This document shows, piece by piece, positions 17,691 through 26,102 of a stretch of DNA of 50,568 nucleotides (position 1 is its first letter; every line of letters starts with the position of its first letter). Under the pieces are notes generated by a model. That model was not told the DNA's origin, did no database searches, and saw only the letters and a program-made list of their open reading frames with translations. The position numbers and the translations under genes are program-made. Location of the stretch: positions 1 through 50,568 of the forward strand of contig NZ_CAIUXT010000247.1 of assembly GCF_903903185.1 (NCBI RefSeq). The letters run 5' to 3'. The stretch is from an uncultured Rhodoblastus sp. (GTDB lineage Bacteria > Pseudomonadota > Alphaproteobacteria > Rhizobiales > Beijerinckiaceae).

Positions 17691-18547
17691 CCGCTGGCCG
17701 GCGCGAAATCGTGAAACGCGGCGCGCAAAGCCAGAGCCGCCGGGCCGGGCGCGCCGGCGCCGATCGGTTCGCCGTCGATCGCCACCACCGGCAGGACAAG
17801 GCTGGTCGCGCCGGTGATGAACGCCTCTCGGGCGGATCGGGCCTCGGCCAGCGTAAAGCGGCGCTCGACGATCTTCAATTGATGGGCGGCGGCGATTTCA
17901 AACAGTCGCGCGCGGGTGATTCCGCGCAAGATGCCCGAATCGCCCGGATGGGTGACCAGCGCGCCCTCGGCGTCGACGATCCAGGCGTTGCTGGCCGCGC
18001 CTTCGGTCACGAACCCGGCCTCGTCCACCAGCCAGGCCTCGTAGGCGCCCGCCTCCTTCGCCTGCTGTTTCGCCAGCACATTGGGCAGCAGGCTGGTGCT
18101 TTTGATGTCGGGTCTTTTCCAGCGGCTGTCGGGCAGAGAGATCACCTTGATCCCGGCCCGCGCCTTGGCCTCCGCCGCCGCGCGGTCGCCGGACTGGGCA
18201 TAAGCGACGAGCGTGCTTGGGGTTCCCGCTTTGGGAAAGAAATGTTCGCGCCGGGCCGCGCCCCGCGTCACCTGAAGATAGATATGGCCGAAGGCGACGC
18301 GGTTGCGCGCGACGAGTTCGTGCAAAATCAGTTTTAAGGCGCCCTCGCCCACCGGGAGATCGATCCGCAATTCGCGCGCCGAGCGGGCGAGGCGTTCGAG
18401 ATGCGCGGCGTCGTCAATCAGCTTGCCTTGAAAAATCTCGATCACTTCGTAAACGGCGTCGGCGAACAGGAATGCGCGGTCGTCGATCGACACCCCGGCT
18501 TCGGCGTGGCGGAGATAACGGCCGTTGACGTAGGCGATGCGGGGCAT
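17687..18547 (-). CDS. Class IV PLP aminotransferase, D-amino-acid transaminase type
   Basis: This 286-residue fold-type IV enzyme is of the D-alanine aminotransferase / branched-chain aminotransferase group. The N-terminus YVNGRYLRHAEAGVSIDDRAF is typical of DAAT-like proteins. The PLP Lys is K149 in DIKSTSLLPNV. The Glu that binds the pyridine nitrogen is in VTEGAASNAW, and the phosphate-binding turn is GILRGITR. The ATG at 18547 is chosen; the longer frame to 18628 runs into a repeat. The stop codon lies in the tip of an inverted-repeat element, so the last residues (FHDFAPASG) may have been changed by its insertion. D-amino-acid synthesis for peptidoglycan is likely but not proven. Confidence 0.85.
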   Translation of the reverse strand: MPRIAYVNGRYLRHAEAGVSIDDRAFLFADAVYEVIEIFQGKLIDDAAHLERLARSARELRIDLPVGEGALKLILHELVARNRVAFGHIYLQVTRGAARREHFFPKAGTPSTLVAYAQSGDRAAAEAKARAGIKVISLPDSRWKRPDIKSTSLLPNVLAKQQAKEAGAYEAWLVDEAGFVTEGAASNAWIVDAEGALVTHPGDSGILRGITRARLFEIAAAHQLKIVERRFTLAEARSAREAFITGATSLVLPVVAIDGEPIGAGAPGPAALALRAAFHDFAPASG

Positions 18548-18562
18548 TTCATTTCCTTTTTC

Positions 18563-18681
18563 TTGCCGCCCTGCGGGCGGCGTCCCTCGCATCAGCCCAT
18601 AGGGCGTCGATAGACGCCCGTCTGCCAACGGGCTTTCGGTCGCGTTCGCTCCTGGCCGCCCTCCGGGAGGCGTTCCACGCG
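18563..18681. repeat. Dispersed palindromic repeat upstream of the aminotransferase
   Basis: CCATAGGGCGTCGATAGACG...CGTCTGCCAACGGGCT at 18597-18635 is a diverged copy of the central palindrome of the 165-360 repeat. It is flanked by short GC hairpins (GCCGCCCTGCGGGCGGC at 18564-18580 and GCCGCCCTCCGGGAGGC at about 18655-18671). It fills the 159-bp gap between the aminotransferase and the chromate transporter genes and holds no gene. Confidence 0.65.
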
Positions 18682-18706
18682 CGTTCGCTCCAGCTGGCGC
18701 AATGGA

Positions 18707-19246
18707 CTAAAGCCACCCCGCGCGCCCGGCGATGACGCTGAGCGCCGCCCCGGCGGCCATCGCCCAGAGCGGGCTGCGCGATGAAAAGGCGACGAAGGCC
18801 GACGACGCGACCGTGACGAGAATGGCAAAAATGCCGGAATCGGCGGCGCGCGCCAGAAGATAGCCGCTCGCCGCCATCAGGCCAATGGCGAGCGGCGTCA
18901 GCCCCTGCTTGAGCCGCGCCAGCCATGCGGCCTCGCCGGCCCGGCGCATGACCCGGGCCACTCCGAAGGCGAGCAGCGAGGACGGCCCCAGCACGCCGAG
19001 CGTCGCCGCGATCAACCCGGCGAGACCGGCGAGTTTCCAGCCGAACAGGCTGTAGACGATGACATTTGGGCCGGGCGAGGTCTGGGCTATGGCGAAGGTC
19101 TGGGCGAATTGTTCCGGCGTCAGCCAGTGCAATTGGCTGACGATCTGACGCTCGGCTTCCGGCAGCGTCGCCACTGCGCCGCCGACCGCCAGCAGCGATA
19201 TGCCGGCGAAACGCAGAAAAATCTGGACCAGCAGATCGTCCTTCAT
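18707..19246 (-). CDS. Chromate transporter, second half-protein (CHR domain)
   Basis: This 179-residue membrane protein is a single CHR domain with about five hydrophobic segments. The N-terminus has the CHR pattern FAGISLLAVGGAVATLPEAE and the conserved TFAIAQTSPGPNVIV. In the short-chain CHR group two such half-proteins work as a pair. Its ATG overlaps the stop of the first half-protein by 4 bases. It may export chromate or transport sulfate-like anions. The substrate is known for only a few members. Confidence 0.88.
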   Translation of the reverse strand: MKDDLLVQIFLRFAGISLLAVGGAVATLPEAERQIVSQLHWLTPEQFAQTFAIAQTSPGPNVIVYSLFGWKLAGLAGLIAATLGVLGPSSLLAFGVARVMRRAGEAAWLARLKQGLTPLAIGLMAASGYLLARAADSGIFAILVTVASSAFVAFSSRSPLWAMAAGAALSVIAGRAGWL

Positions 19247-19764
19247 CGCCGCGCGCCCACCAGCAGGAATCCCGCCGGCGCCAAAACCGCGATGATTGCC
19301 GGCAGCGGCAAACGCAGCAAGGCGGCGGCGGCGAAGGCGGCGCCAGAAAGCACGATCAGCACCGGATCGCGGGGAATATTGCGCGCCATCTTAAGCGCCG
19401 TGCCGATGGCCAGCCCCGCGCCCGCCGCGCTGGCGCCGAACAGCGCTGCGCGCACGTCGGCGTTGGCGGCGAAGACGGCAAAAAAGCTCGCCAGGGTCAC
19501 CAGTATGGCCAGGGGCGCCAGCAACAGCCCTAACAAAGCCATGGCGGCGCCGCCGGCGCCGCAAAACCGGTCGCCGAGAATGACCGCGAAATTGCAGGTA
19601 TTGGCCCCCGGCAGCGCCTGGCACAGGCCGAGCAGGCCAGCGAATTCCGCATCGTCGAGCCAGCGGCAATCGTCGACGATCACCGCCCGCATGATCGGCC
19701 CGGTGCCGCCGAAGCCGAGCGCGCCCATCTTGAAAAAACCGAGGAACAGGTCGATTCGCCGCAT
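19243..19764 (-). CDS. Chromate transporter, first half-protein (CHR domain)
   Basis: This 173-residue CHR-domain membrane protein has MGALGFGGTGPIMRAVIVDD and GLCQALPGANTCNFAVILG, the conserved N-terminal motifs of the family. It is coupled by a 4-base overlap to the second half-protein. The two together equal one long-chain ChrA of about 350-400 residues in antiparallel halves. No ChrB-type regulator is present nearby. Confidence 0.88.
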   Translation of the reverse strand: MRRIDLFLGFFKMGALGFGGTGPIMRAVIVDDCRWLDDAEFAGLLGLCQALPGANTCNFAVILGDRFCGAGGAAMALLGLLLAPLAILVTLASFFAVFAANADVRAALFGASAAGAGLAIGTALKMARNIPRDPVLIVLSGAAFAAAALLRLPLPAIIAVLAPAGFLLVGARR

Positions 19765-19843
19765 CGGCCAACCATAGCAGAAGGCGCGGGATCTGGCCTG
19801 CCGCCAACCGGGGCAATGAAACCCCGAGGTTTACCGACGCCAC

Positions 19844-20047
19844 TCAGTAATCGCCGCTTCCCACCAGCGCATGGATGCCGCCGGTGCGGCTTCTGTGACG
19901 CCGCGAAACCGGCTTGCCGCGCTTGGCGACCTGCACGATCGGGCTCGCTTCGGCCCCGGACGGGGCGTGAGGAGCAAAGGCAGGAAAGGCGGAGGCGGCA
20001 GGCATTCCGAGAGCGCAAACGAAAGCGGCGGCAAGAAGATAACGCAT
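19844..20047 (-). CDS. Small secreted basic protein, unknown
   Basis: This 67-residue protein has a clear signal peptide (MRYLLAAAFVCALGMPAASA, residues 1-20) followed by a 47-residue mature part that is Lys/Arg-rich near the end (VAKRGKPVSRRHRSRTGG). AGGGAGAG lies 6-13 bases upstream of the ATG at 20047, a good ribosome binding site that supports translation despite the short length. I do not recognise the family and see no cysteine or catalytic motif in the mature part. Confidence 0.6.
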   Translation of the reverse strand: MRYLLAAAFVCALGMPAASAFPAFAPHAPSGAEASPIVQVAKRGKPVSRRHRSRTGGIHALVGSGDY

Positions 20048-20146
20048 CGGATCTCTCCCTTTGGGCCGACAGGAGACAGACCTTCGACCGCAGCCTAAGT
20101 CTAGCACAATTCCCCCGGCTTTGCAGGAGCGAAGGCCGAGGCGCAT

Positions 20147-20261
20147 GCGGTCGAGCTTGGGACGAAAACAGCCTTAGCGGCCGCCGTGCTCGCGGCGCTC
20201 GGCGGCGCCCGATATTTCGCGCTTGGCGCCTCCGTGCGTCCATAGGAATTGCGGCGCCAAA
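20147..20261 (+). repeat. Dispersed 115-bp repeat, copy A
   Basis: This stretch (GCGCATGCGGTCGAGCTTGG through CATAGGAATTGCGGCG) closely resembles 25377-25494 over its whole length, sharing blocks such as CGATATTTCGCGCTTGG and CGGCGC hairpin arms. Both copies are open in one frame for about 33 codons before a stop (GARYFALGA shared), but neither has a good start codon or ribosome binding site. It could be a mobile repeat, a structured RNA or a decayed gene end. Confidence 0.6.
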
Positions 20262-20301
20262 GGATCGCAGGTAACGGTTGGAACGTCGCAGGCATGAGGA
20301 G

Positions 20302-20392
20302 CGCAGGGGCAGCAAGCGAATTGCGCCTTCATAGCGCTTTCAGATGAACGGCGCAGCATCGGGCGCAATTCGTTTCACGCCCCCCGAATCCG
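20302..20392. repeat. Inverted pair of REP-like repeats
   Basis: GGGGCAGCAAGCGAATTGCG (20306-20325) on the plus strand faces CGCAATTCGTTTCACGCCCC (about 20364-20383), which on the minus strand reads GGGG...GAAACGAATTGCG. Both resemble the GGGGACAGGAAACGAATTGCG unit found twice near 26.3 kb. A facing pair is typical of REP/BIME arrangements. The rest of the 735-bp gap (20048-20782) has no gene that I can support. Confidence 0.5.
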
Positions 20393-20604
20393 TCTTCATG
20401 ATCCGCGATAAATGGAATTATGGATTTAATAAAGCGCCACGTTGACCGCGCGGCATCCCAGTATTTCGCAAATTTTCGCCGTAATCCTGCCGTGCTCCCA
20501 CCGTAATTCCGACGATCCTTGTCACCAACGCGTCATGATCGGCGCGATGCAAGCGACGCAGGGCCTTCGCGCCATGCGGGCAAACATAACGAAAATTTAA
20601 TTTA

Positions 20605-20624
20605 ATCATCGATCGATCGGTCAT
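20605..20624. promoter_or_regulatory. Candidate TetR-type operator upstream of the RND operon
   Basis: ATCATCGATCGATCGGTCAT is a near-palindrome (16 of 20 positions symmetric) centred on CGATCG. It follows an A/T-rich stretch (AAAATTTAATTTAATC). TetR-family repressors commonly control AcrAB-type pumps from such sites. No regulator gene lies next to this operon, so the regulator would be encoded elsewhere. Confidence 0.35.
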
Positions 20625-20782
20625 TGTTATTCGCCAATCGCGCCACATTCTCAATCATTATGTTCAGTGCGATCGCGTTTCAGGCAAGGGGACGCCTTTT
20701 CGCGAGATTATGCTCGCAGCCTGGCGGACGCCGCGGCGGACCGGCCGAAGGGTCGAGCGTGCAAGTGGGGATACGAGAAGCG

Positions 20783-21970
20783 ATGCGAAAAATCATGGCG
20801 ATAACGTGCGGACGGAATGCGTTGATCGGGTCGGTCGCGTTGATCGGCGCCGCGCTCGCAGCCGCAGGCGCGCTGGCGAATGGCGCCCCCGACGCGGGCG
20901 CGGCGCCTATCGTCGGGGTCATTACGGTCGAACGCAAGGAAATCGTGATGACCAAGGATGCGCCCGGCCGCATCGCGCCGATGCGCATCGCGGAGGTGCG
21001 TCCGCGTGTTTCCGGCATCGTGCTCGAACGCAGCTTCGAGCAGGGCAGCGTCGTCAGCAAGGGCGCGGTGCTGTACCGCATCGATCCGACGCAGTTCGAG
21101 ATCGATCTGGACAGCGCGCGGGCCGCGCTCGCCAGGGCGGAGGCGACCCTGTCCCAGGCCTCGCGGCAGGAGAGCCGTCTGAAGGAGCTGGTCAAGGGCC
21201 AGACAACTACGCAGGCGCAGTACGAAATGGCGCTCTCCGCCGCACGCCAGGCCGAAGCGGACGTCATGGCGCAGAAGGCCGCTGTGCGCCGCGCCGAAGT
21301 CAATCTCGAATACGCCACCGTTCGGGCGCCGATCTCCGGACGAATCGGGCGCGCCATGGTGACGGAAGGCGCGCTCGCCTCGCAGGAGCAGCTCTTGCCC
21401 TTCGCGACCATCCAGCAACTCGACCCGATCTACGCCGACTTCACGCAATCCGTTTCCGAAATGGACGCCTTGAAGGAAGAATTCGCGCGCGGCGGATGGA
21501 AGCCCAAAAGCGGCGGCGCCGTCCGCACGCGTCTCATTCTCGACAATGGCAAGACCTACCCGCATGAAGGGCGGCTGCTGTTTTCCGACATCACCGTCGA
21601 TCCCGGCACCAATCAGGTGACCTTGCGCGCCGAATTCCCCAATCCCGATGCGGCCCTGCTGCCGGGCGCCTATGTGCGCGTGCAGATCGAGGAGGGCGTG
21701 CGCGCCAACACGGTCACCGTGCCGCGTCAGGCGGTCCAGCGCAACAATGCCGGCGGCGCCGAGTTGTTCGTCGTCAACGACCAGGACCGCGCCATTCTCC
21801 AGCCGGTGCGGCTCGGACGCACGCTCGGCGACGAGGTGGTGGTCGAGGAAGGGCTTCATCCCGGCAACCGGGTCGTCGTCGAAGGTTTTCAGAAATTCAT
21901 GTCCGGCGGCCGCGTGGACCCGCAGCCCTTTCCCTACGGCCAAAAGGAATCCCGGGCGGATCGCGGCTAG
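20783..21970 (+). CDS. RND efflux periplasmic adaptor (AcrA/MexA type)
   Basis: The 395-residue membrane-fusion protein links an RND pump to an outer-membrane channel. It has a signal sequence (ALIGSVALIGAALAAAGALA, residues about 11-30). The barrel-sandwich half-motif PRVSGIVLERSFEQGSVV is followed by a coiled-coil hairpin (about 100-170, ARAEATLSQASRQESRLKEL) and the second half-motif VRAPISGRIG. The start at 20783 is chosen because the earlier frame from 20624 has no signal sequence at its start. It lies 53 bp before its permease. Confidence 0.92.
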   Translation: MRKIMAITCGRNALIGSVALIGAALAAAGALANGAPDAGAAPIVGVITVERKEIVMTKDAPGRIAPMRIAEVRPRVSGIVLERSFEQGSVVSKGAVLYRIDPTQFEIDLDSARAALARAEATLSQASRQESRLKELVKGQTTTQAQYEMALSAARQAEADVMAQKAAVRRAEVNLEYATVRAPISGRIGRAMVTEGALASQEQLLPFATIQQLDPIYADFTQSVSEMDALKEEFARGGWKPKSGGAVRTRLILDNGKTYPHEGRLLFSDITVDPGTNQVTLRAEFPNPDAALLPGAYVRVQIEEGVRANTVTVPRQAVQRNNAGGAELFVVNDQDRAILQPVRLGRTLGDEVVVEEGLHPGNRVVVEGFQKFMSGGRVDPQPFPYGQKESRADRG

Positions 21971-22023
21971 CTGCGATCCGCCGTTAGAGCCCTGTTGTCG
22001 TCCGCTTTCGGAGTCCTGTCTTC

Positions 22024-25000
22024 ATGCCGGCATTTTTCATCGCGCGACCTGTCTTCGCCTGGGTGATAGCGATCTTTATCTGTCTTGGCGGTTTGCTCGC
22101 GCTCCCGTTCCTTCCGGTGCTGCAATATCCCGTCGTGGCGCCACCCTCGATCTCGATCTCGACGTCCTATCCCGGCGCCTCCACGCAGGATCTCTATTAT
22201 TCCGTGACGCGCCTTATCGAGGAGGAGTTGAGCGGGGCGGCCAATCTGTTGAATTTCGAATCGACCGGCGACACGACCGGCGAGGTCGAGATCAATGTCG
22301 ATTTCAAGCCCGGAACCGATCTGGCGCTCGCCGCGGTTGACGTGCAGAACCGCATCAAGCGCATCGAGCAGCGCCTGCCGCCAGCGGTGCAGCAGCAGGG
22401 CATTTCCATTCTCGAAGCCTCCACCGCGATCCTCCAGTTCGTCACCCTGACGTCGCCCGACGGCTCGCTCGACGAGATCGGCCTCGGCGACGTCGCGACG
22501 CGCTATGTGCTGCCGGAACTGCGCCGCGTGGCCGGCGTCGGGCGCGTGCGGCTGTTTTCGACCGAGCGCGCCATGCGCGTCTGGCTCGACCCCGAAAGGA
22601 TGCGCGGCTATTCGTTGACGACCGAGGACATTACCCTGGCGATCCGCGCCCAGAACGCGCTGGTGTCCTCGGGCATGCTGGCGCAGCCTCCGAGCCCTTC
22701 CGCCGAGCGCACGCAGAACATGGTTCTGGTGAAGGGCCAGCTGGAATCGCCCGAGGAATTCGGCGCCATCGTGCTGCGCGCCAACCAGAACGGCGCCGCC
22801 GTGCGGCTCAAGGACGTCGCGCGGATCGAGGTCGGCGGCCTGACCTATTCCTTCTCGACCCGGCTGAACGGCAAGCCCGCCGCGGCGATCGCCGTGCAGC
22901 TCGCCCCGACCGGCAATGCGCTGGCCACCAGCGCCGCCGTGCGCGAGCGCATGGCCGAACTCGCGCAGTATTTTCCGCCCGGCGTGAAAGCGGAAGTCTC
23001 CTATGACGTGACGCCCGTGATCGAGGCGTCGGTCAAGAAGGTGCTGATGACGCTGGCCGAAGCGGTGGCGCTCGTCTTTCTCGTGATGTTCCTGTTTCTG
23101 CAGAATTTCCGCTACACGCTGATCCCGATCATCGTCGTGCCGATCGCGCTGCTCGGCACCTGCGGCGCGCTCTACGCGCTCGGCCTGTCGATCAACGTGC
23201 TGACCATGTTCGGCATGGTGCTGGCGATCGGCATTCTCGTCGATGACGCGATCGTGGTGGTGGAGAATGTCGAACGCATCATGGCGCAGGAGGGACTGCC
23301 GCCGCGCGAGGCGACCGTCAAGGCGATGGGCCAGATCACCGGCGCGGTGATCGGCATCACCATGGTGCTGATGGCGGTGTTCGTGCCGATGGCGTTCTTC
23401 CCCGGTTCGGTCGGCATCATGTACCAGCAGTTTTCCGCCGCCATGGTGGTGTCTATCGGCTTTTCGGCCTTCCTGGCCTTGACGCTCACGCCCGCGCTTT
23501 GCAGCACGCTGCTGAAACCGCTCGATCACGATCATCACGAAAAGAAAGGCTTCTTCGGCGCCTTCAATCGCCTGTTCGATCGCCTTACCGACGGCTATGT
23601 CGGAATCGTCCGCCGCGCGATCGGCCGGCGCGGCGCTTTCCTCGCCGTATATGTCGTGATCGTCGCCGCCATGAGCTATGGCCTGTGGCGCGCGCCCGGC
23701 GGGTTCGTGCCCGTGGACGACCAGGGTTACGTGATGGCCGACGTGTTGCTGCCTTCCGACGCGAGCGCGACGCGCACGCTCGATGTGATCAAGCAGGTCG
23801 AAGCCCAGGTGATGAAGGAGCCGGGCGTCGATTCCGTCACCTTCATCAGCGGCTATAGTTTCTTCGGCCAGGGCTCGATGACGGCGCAGGCCTTCATCAC
23901 CCTGAAGGATTGGTCGAAGCGCGGCCCCAACGATTCCGCCGATGCGATCATCGCGCGCTCCAACGGCCTGCTCGCGCGCATTCCCGACGCGCGGACCTCG
24001 CTGCTCGCCCCGCCGCCGATCGCCAATCTCGGCAATACCTCCGGGTTTTCGTTTCGCCTTCAGGATCGCGGACAGCGCGGCTATGAGGCGCTGATGGCGG
24101 CGAAGGCGCAGCTGATGACGGAGGCGGCGCAATCGCCGGTGCTGGAAAAGCTGGTGGAGGAAGGCCTGCCCGGCGCGCCGCTGGTGCGCGTCGACATCGA
24201 CCGCGAAAAGGCGGGCGCGCTCGGGGTGTCGTTCACGGACGTCAACGATGCGATCTCGACCCATCTCGGTTCGATCTATGTCAACGATTTCATTAATCGC
24301 GGCCGCACCCAGCGCGTGGTGGTGCAGGCGGACGAGACCAAGCGCGTCCGCGCCGAGGACATCCTCGGCTACAGCCTGCGCAACAAGGCCGGCGAAATGG
24401 TGCCGCTCTCCGCCTTCGCGCGGCTGGAATGGTCGGTCGGCCCGACCCAGGTGGTGGGGTTCAACGGCTATCCCTCCGTGCGACTGACCGGCGAGCCCAA
24501 GCCCGGCTACACCAGCGGCGACGCGATCGTCGAAATGGAGCGGCTGATGAAGACGCTGCCGAACGGCTTCGGCTATGAATGGACCGGGCAGTCGCTGCAG
24601 GAAAAACTCGCGGGCTCGCAGGCCGCCTTCCTGCTCGGGCTCTCGGTGCTGTTCGTGTTCCTGTGTCTGGCGGCCCTCTACGAAAGCTGGGCGATTCCGT
24701 TTTCCGTCATGCTCGCCGCGCCGCTCGGCATCGTTGGCTGCGTCGTCGCCGCCTATGTCGCGGGTCTGCCCAACGACGTCTACTTCACGGTGGGGCTGAT
24801 CACGATCATCGGCCTTTCGGCCAAGAATGCGATTCTGATCATCGAATTCGCGCGCGATCTGCGGTCGCAGGGGCTGACGGTGGCGGCGGCCACGGTCGAG
24901 GCCGCGCGCCAGCGCTTCCGGCCGATTATCATGACCTCGCTGGCGTTCATTCTCGGCGTCGTGCCGCTGATGGTCGCGGCGGGCGCGAGCGCCAAGAGTC

Positions 25001-25161
25001 AGCAGGCGCTGGGAACCGGCGTGTTCGGAGGCATGGTCTCGGCGACCCTTCTCACCGTGTTCTTCGTTCCCGTGTTCTTCGTCACCGTCATGGCCTTGTT
25101 CGTGCGGCGGCCGAAGCGGGCGGCCGCCAAGGCGGCGACCCCGCTGCAAGTCGCGCCGTAG
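22024..25161 (+). CDS. RND multidrug efflux permease, HAE1 family (AcrB-like)
   Basis: The 1045-residue inner-membrane proton/drug antiporter is full length with 12 expected transmembrane helices in two repeats. The proton-relay Asp pair is in [16 protein letters not shown] (TM4), and the relay Lys is in SAKNAILIIEFARDL (TM10). The N-terminus PAFFIARPVFAWVIAIFI is typical of AcrB/MexB. The porter domain PGAST QDLYYSVT and the trimer-contact regions look normal. No outer-membrane factor follows; a channel encoded elsewhere, perhaps the one at 37 kb, would be needed. Confidence 0.96.
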   Translation: MPAFFIARPVFAWVIAIFICLGGLLALPFLPVLQYPVVAPPSISISTSYPGASTQDLYYSVTRLIEEELSGAANLLNFESTGDTTGEVEINVDFKPGTDLALAAVDVQNRIKRIEQRLPPAVQQQGISILEASTAILQFVTLTSPDGSLDEIGLGDVATRYVLPELRRVAGVGRVRLFSTERAMRVWLDPERMRGYSLTTEDITLAIRAQNALVSSGMLAQPPSPSAERTQNMVLVKGQLESPEEFGAIVLRANQNGAAVRLKDVARIEVGGLTYSFSTRLNGKPAAAIAVQLAPTGNALATSAAVRERMAELAQYFPPGVKAEVSYDVTPVIEASVKKVLMTLAEAVALVFLVMFLFLQNFRYTLIPIIVVPIALLGTCGALYALGLSINVLTMFGMVLAIGILVDDAIVVVENVERIMAQEGLPPREATVKAMGQITGAVIGITMVLMAVFVPMAFFPGSVGIMYQQFSAAMVVSIGFSAFLALTLTPALCSTLLKPLDHDHHEKKGFFGAFNRLFDRLTDGYVGIVRRAIGRRGAFLAVYVVIVAAMSYGLWRAPGGFVPVDDQGYVMADVLLPSDASATRTLDVIKQVEAQVMKEPGVDSVTFISGYSFFGQGSMTAQAFITLKDWSKRGPNDSADAIIARSNGLLARIPDARTSLLAPPPIANLGNTSGFSFRLQDRGQRGYEALMAAKAQLMTEAAQSPVLEKLVEEGLPGAPLVRVDIDREKAGALGVSFTDVNDAISTHLGSIYVNDFINRGRTQRVVVQADETKRVRAEDILGYSLRNKAGEMVPLSAFARLEWSVGPTQVVGFNGYPSVRLTGEPKPGYTSGDAIVEMERLMKTLPNGFGYEWTGQSLQEKLAGSQAAFLLGLSVLFVFLCLAALYESWAIPFSVMLAAPLGIVGCVVAAYVAGLPNDVYFTVGLITIIGLSAKNAILIIEFARDLRSQGLTVAAATVEAARQRFRPIIMTSLAFILGVVPLMVAAGASAKSQQALGTGVFGGMVSATLLTVFFVPVFFVTVMALFVRRPKRAAAKAATPLQVAP

Positions 25162-25376
25162 GTGGGAATGCCCGGTTTTATTGGGGTGGAGGAACGCCCG
25201 CGCCGCGCCGCGCAGGTCTCCTCCACGCGACCGATCGACAAATCGCGGCGCTCACCGGCCAAGATGCCCGCCCAGCGAAAATATAGTTGAAGTAAAGCGA
25301 ACCTTGTAAAGTTTAACGTCCGAGGCGGCCACCCCGGTCGGCTTTTCAGTCGCATGGGCGGGCAATAATGAGCGGG

Positions 25377-25494
25377 CGCATTCGGTCGAGTTTTGGACGA
25401 TAGCCGCTTTCGCCGCCGCAGCGCTCGCGGCGCCGGGCGGCGCGAGATATTTCGCGCTTGGGGCGGCTGCGTGACTATGGGAATTACGGCGAGG
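25377..25494 (+). repeat. Dispersed 115-bp repeat, copy B
   Basis: This is the partner of the copy at 20147-20261. It ends just before the small antitoxin-like gene at 25512. Shared blocks include GGTCGAG near the left end, GCTCGCGGCGC, AGATATTTCGCGCTTGG and GGGAATTACGGCG. Copies A and B flank the AcrAB-type operon in the same orientation. The remainder of the 350-bp gap (25162-25376) shows no gene or site that I recognise. Confidence 0.6.
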
Positions 25495-25511
25495 AGCCCG
25501 AGGGAAACGTT

Positions 25512-25727
25512 ATGAAGAAGCCTTACATCGCCCGTGACGGTGAAGTCAGGGAATTGGATCGAGGGTTTTTCGCGCATGCGACACGCGGCCGTCCCCCGAT
25601 GCCGGAGGCCGCGAAAAAGCGTCGGGTCAATCTCATGCTCGACCCGGACGTCGCCGACCGCCTTCAGGACGAGGCCAACGCCAGCGCCTTCGTCAACAAT
25701 CTTTTGCGCGACAAGCTCGGGATGTGA
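25512..25727 (+). CDS. Small ribbon-helix-helix antitoxin-like protein
   Basis: This 71-residue protein starts at the ATG at 25512, with AGGGAAACG just upstream. Its C-terminal half (RGRPPMPEAAKKRRVNLMLD, then PDVADRLQDEANASAFVNNLL) resembles the DNA-binding part of CopG/BrnA-type antitoxins: a short beta strand with two helices. No toxin gene precedes or follows it. A BrnT-like toxin would normally lie just upstream, where the dispersed repeat sits. It is 25 bp from a second antitoxin-like gene. Orphan repressor or relic antitoxin are both possible. Confidence 0.5.
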   Translation: MKKPYIARDGEVRELDRGFFAHATRGRPPMPEAAKKRRVNLMLDPDVADRLQDEANASAFVNNLLRDKLGM

Positions 25728-25752
25728 CCGCGCTTCGCCCCGGAGGAGTTTT

Positions 25753-26025
25753 GTGGTACGAAAGACCATGACGATCACATTGAAACCCGATCAAGAGGCT
25801 TGGCTCAAAACGCGCGTGGCGAGTGGCGACTTCGCGTCTGCCGAAGAGGCGGCCCGTCAGCTTATCGACGAGCGGATTTCCGAGCGCGAGCTTGAGGAAA
25901 CCGACGATCTGGCGTGGGCAAAGCCCTATGTTGACGAGGCCGAAGCCGACGTGGCGCGCGGCGCCGTCATCCCTATTGAAGAGCACGAAGCCCGAATGGA
26001 CGCGTTCCTCGCTGCCATGCGCTGA
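25753..26025 (+). CDS. ParD-like antitoxin, orphan
   Basis: This 90-residue protein is read from the GTG at 25753 because GGAGGAG lies 4 bases upstream of it. The in-frame ATG at 25768 would give 85 residues but has no close ribosome binding site. MTITLKPDQEAWLKTRVASG is the ribbon-helix-helix start typical of ParD, and FASAEEAARQLIDERI is the second helix. The acidic C-terminus (IPIEEHEARMDAFLAAMR) is the toxin-binding part. The ParE gene expected immediately downstream is present only as an 18-codon fragment. It may still autoregulate or neutralise another ParE. Confidence 0.75.
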   Translation: MVRKTMTITLKPDQEAWLKTRVASGDFASAEEAARQLIDERISERELEETDDLAWAKPYVDEAEADVARGAVIPIEEHEARMDAFLAAMR

Positions 26026-26026
26026 T

Positions 26027-26080
26027 ATGCCCCGTATCGTTTTCACAGAACTGGCGGAGTCCGACTCCGCCTCAGGTTGA
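26027..26080 (+). pseudogene. Truncated ParE toxin remnant
   Basis: The frame starts one base after the antitoxin stop codon, as parE normally does in a parDE operon. It reads MPRIVFTELAESD, which matches a ParE N-terminus, then SASG and a stop at 26078-26080. About 80 residues of toxin are missing. The break coincides with GCGGAGTCCGACTCCGC, a short palindrome. A repeat element begins within 25 bases, suggesting loss by insertion or deletion at repeats. Confidence 0.6.
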
Positions 26081-26102
26081 TAACAAAGGCCCGCGTTTCT
26101 GC

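Noticed and set aside
17434..17799. Frame across the MITE-like element
   Set aside because: It starts inside the aminotransferase gene in another frame and crosses the inverted repeats. No transposase motif is visible, so the element is treated as non-autonomous.
20418..20654. A 78-codon minus-strand frame just upstream of the RND adaptor, where a TetR regulator is often found
   Set aside because: The protein shows no helix-turn-helix pattern and matches no family that I know. The frame lacks a ribosome binding site and looks like chance in GC-rich DNA.
21967..25149. A 1060-codon minus-strand frame opposite the AcrB-like gene
   Set aside because: It is the antisense shadow of a GC-rich gene: rich in His, Arg, Asp and Gln and without any domain. 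The RND permease on the plus strand is certain.
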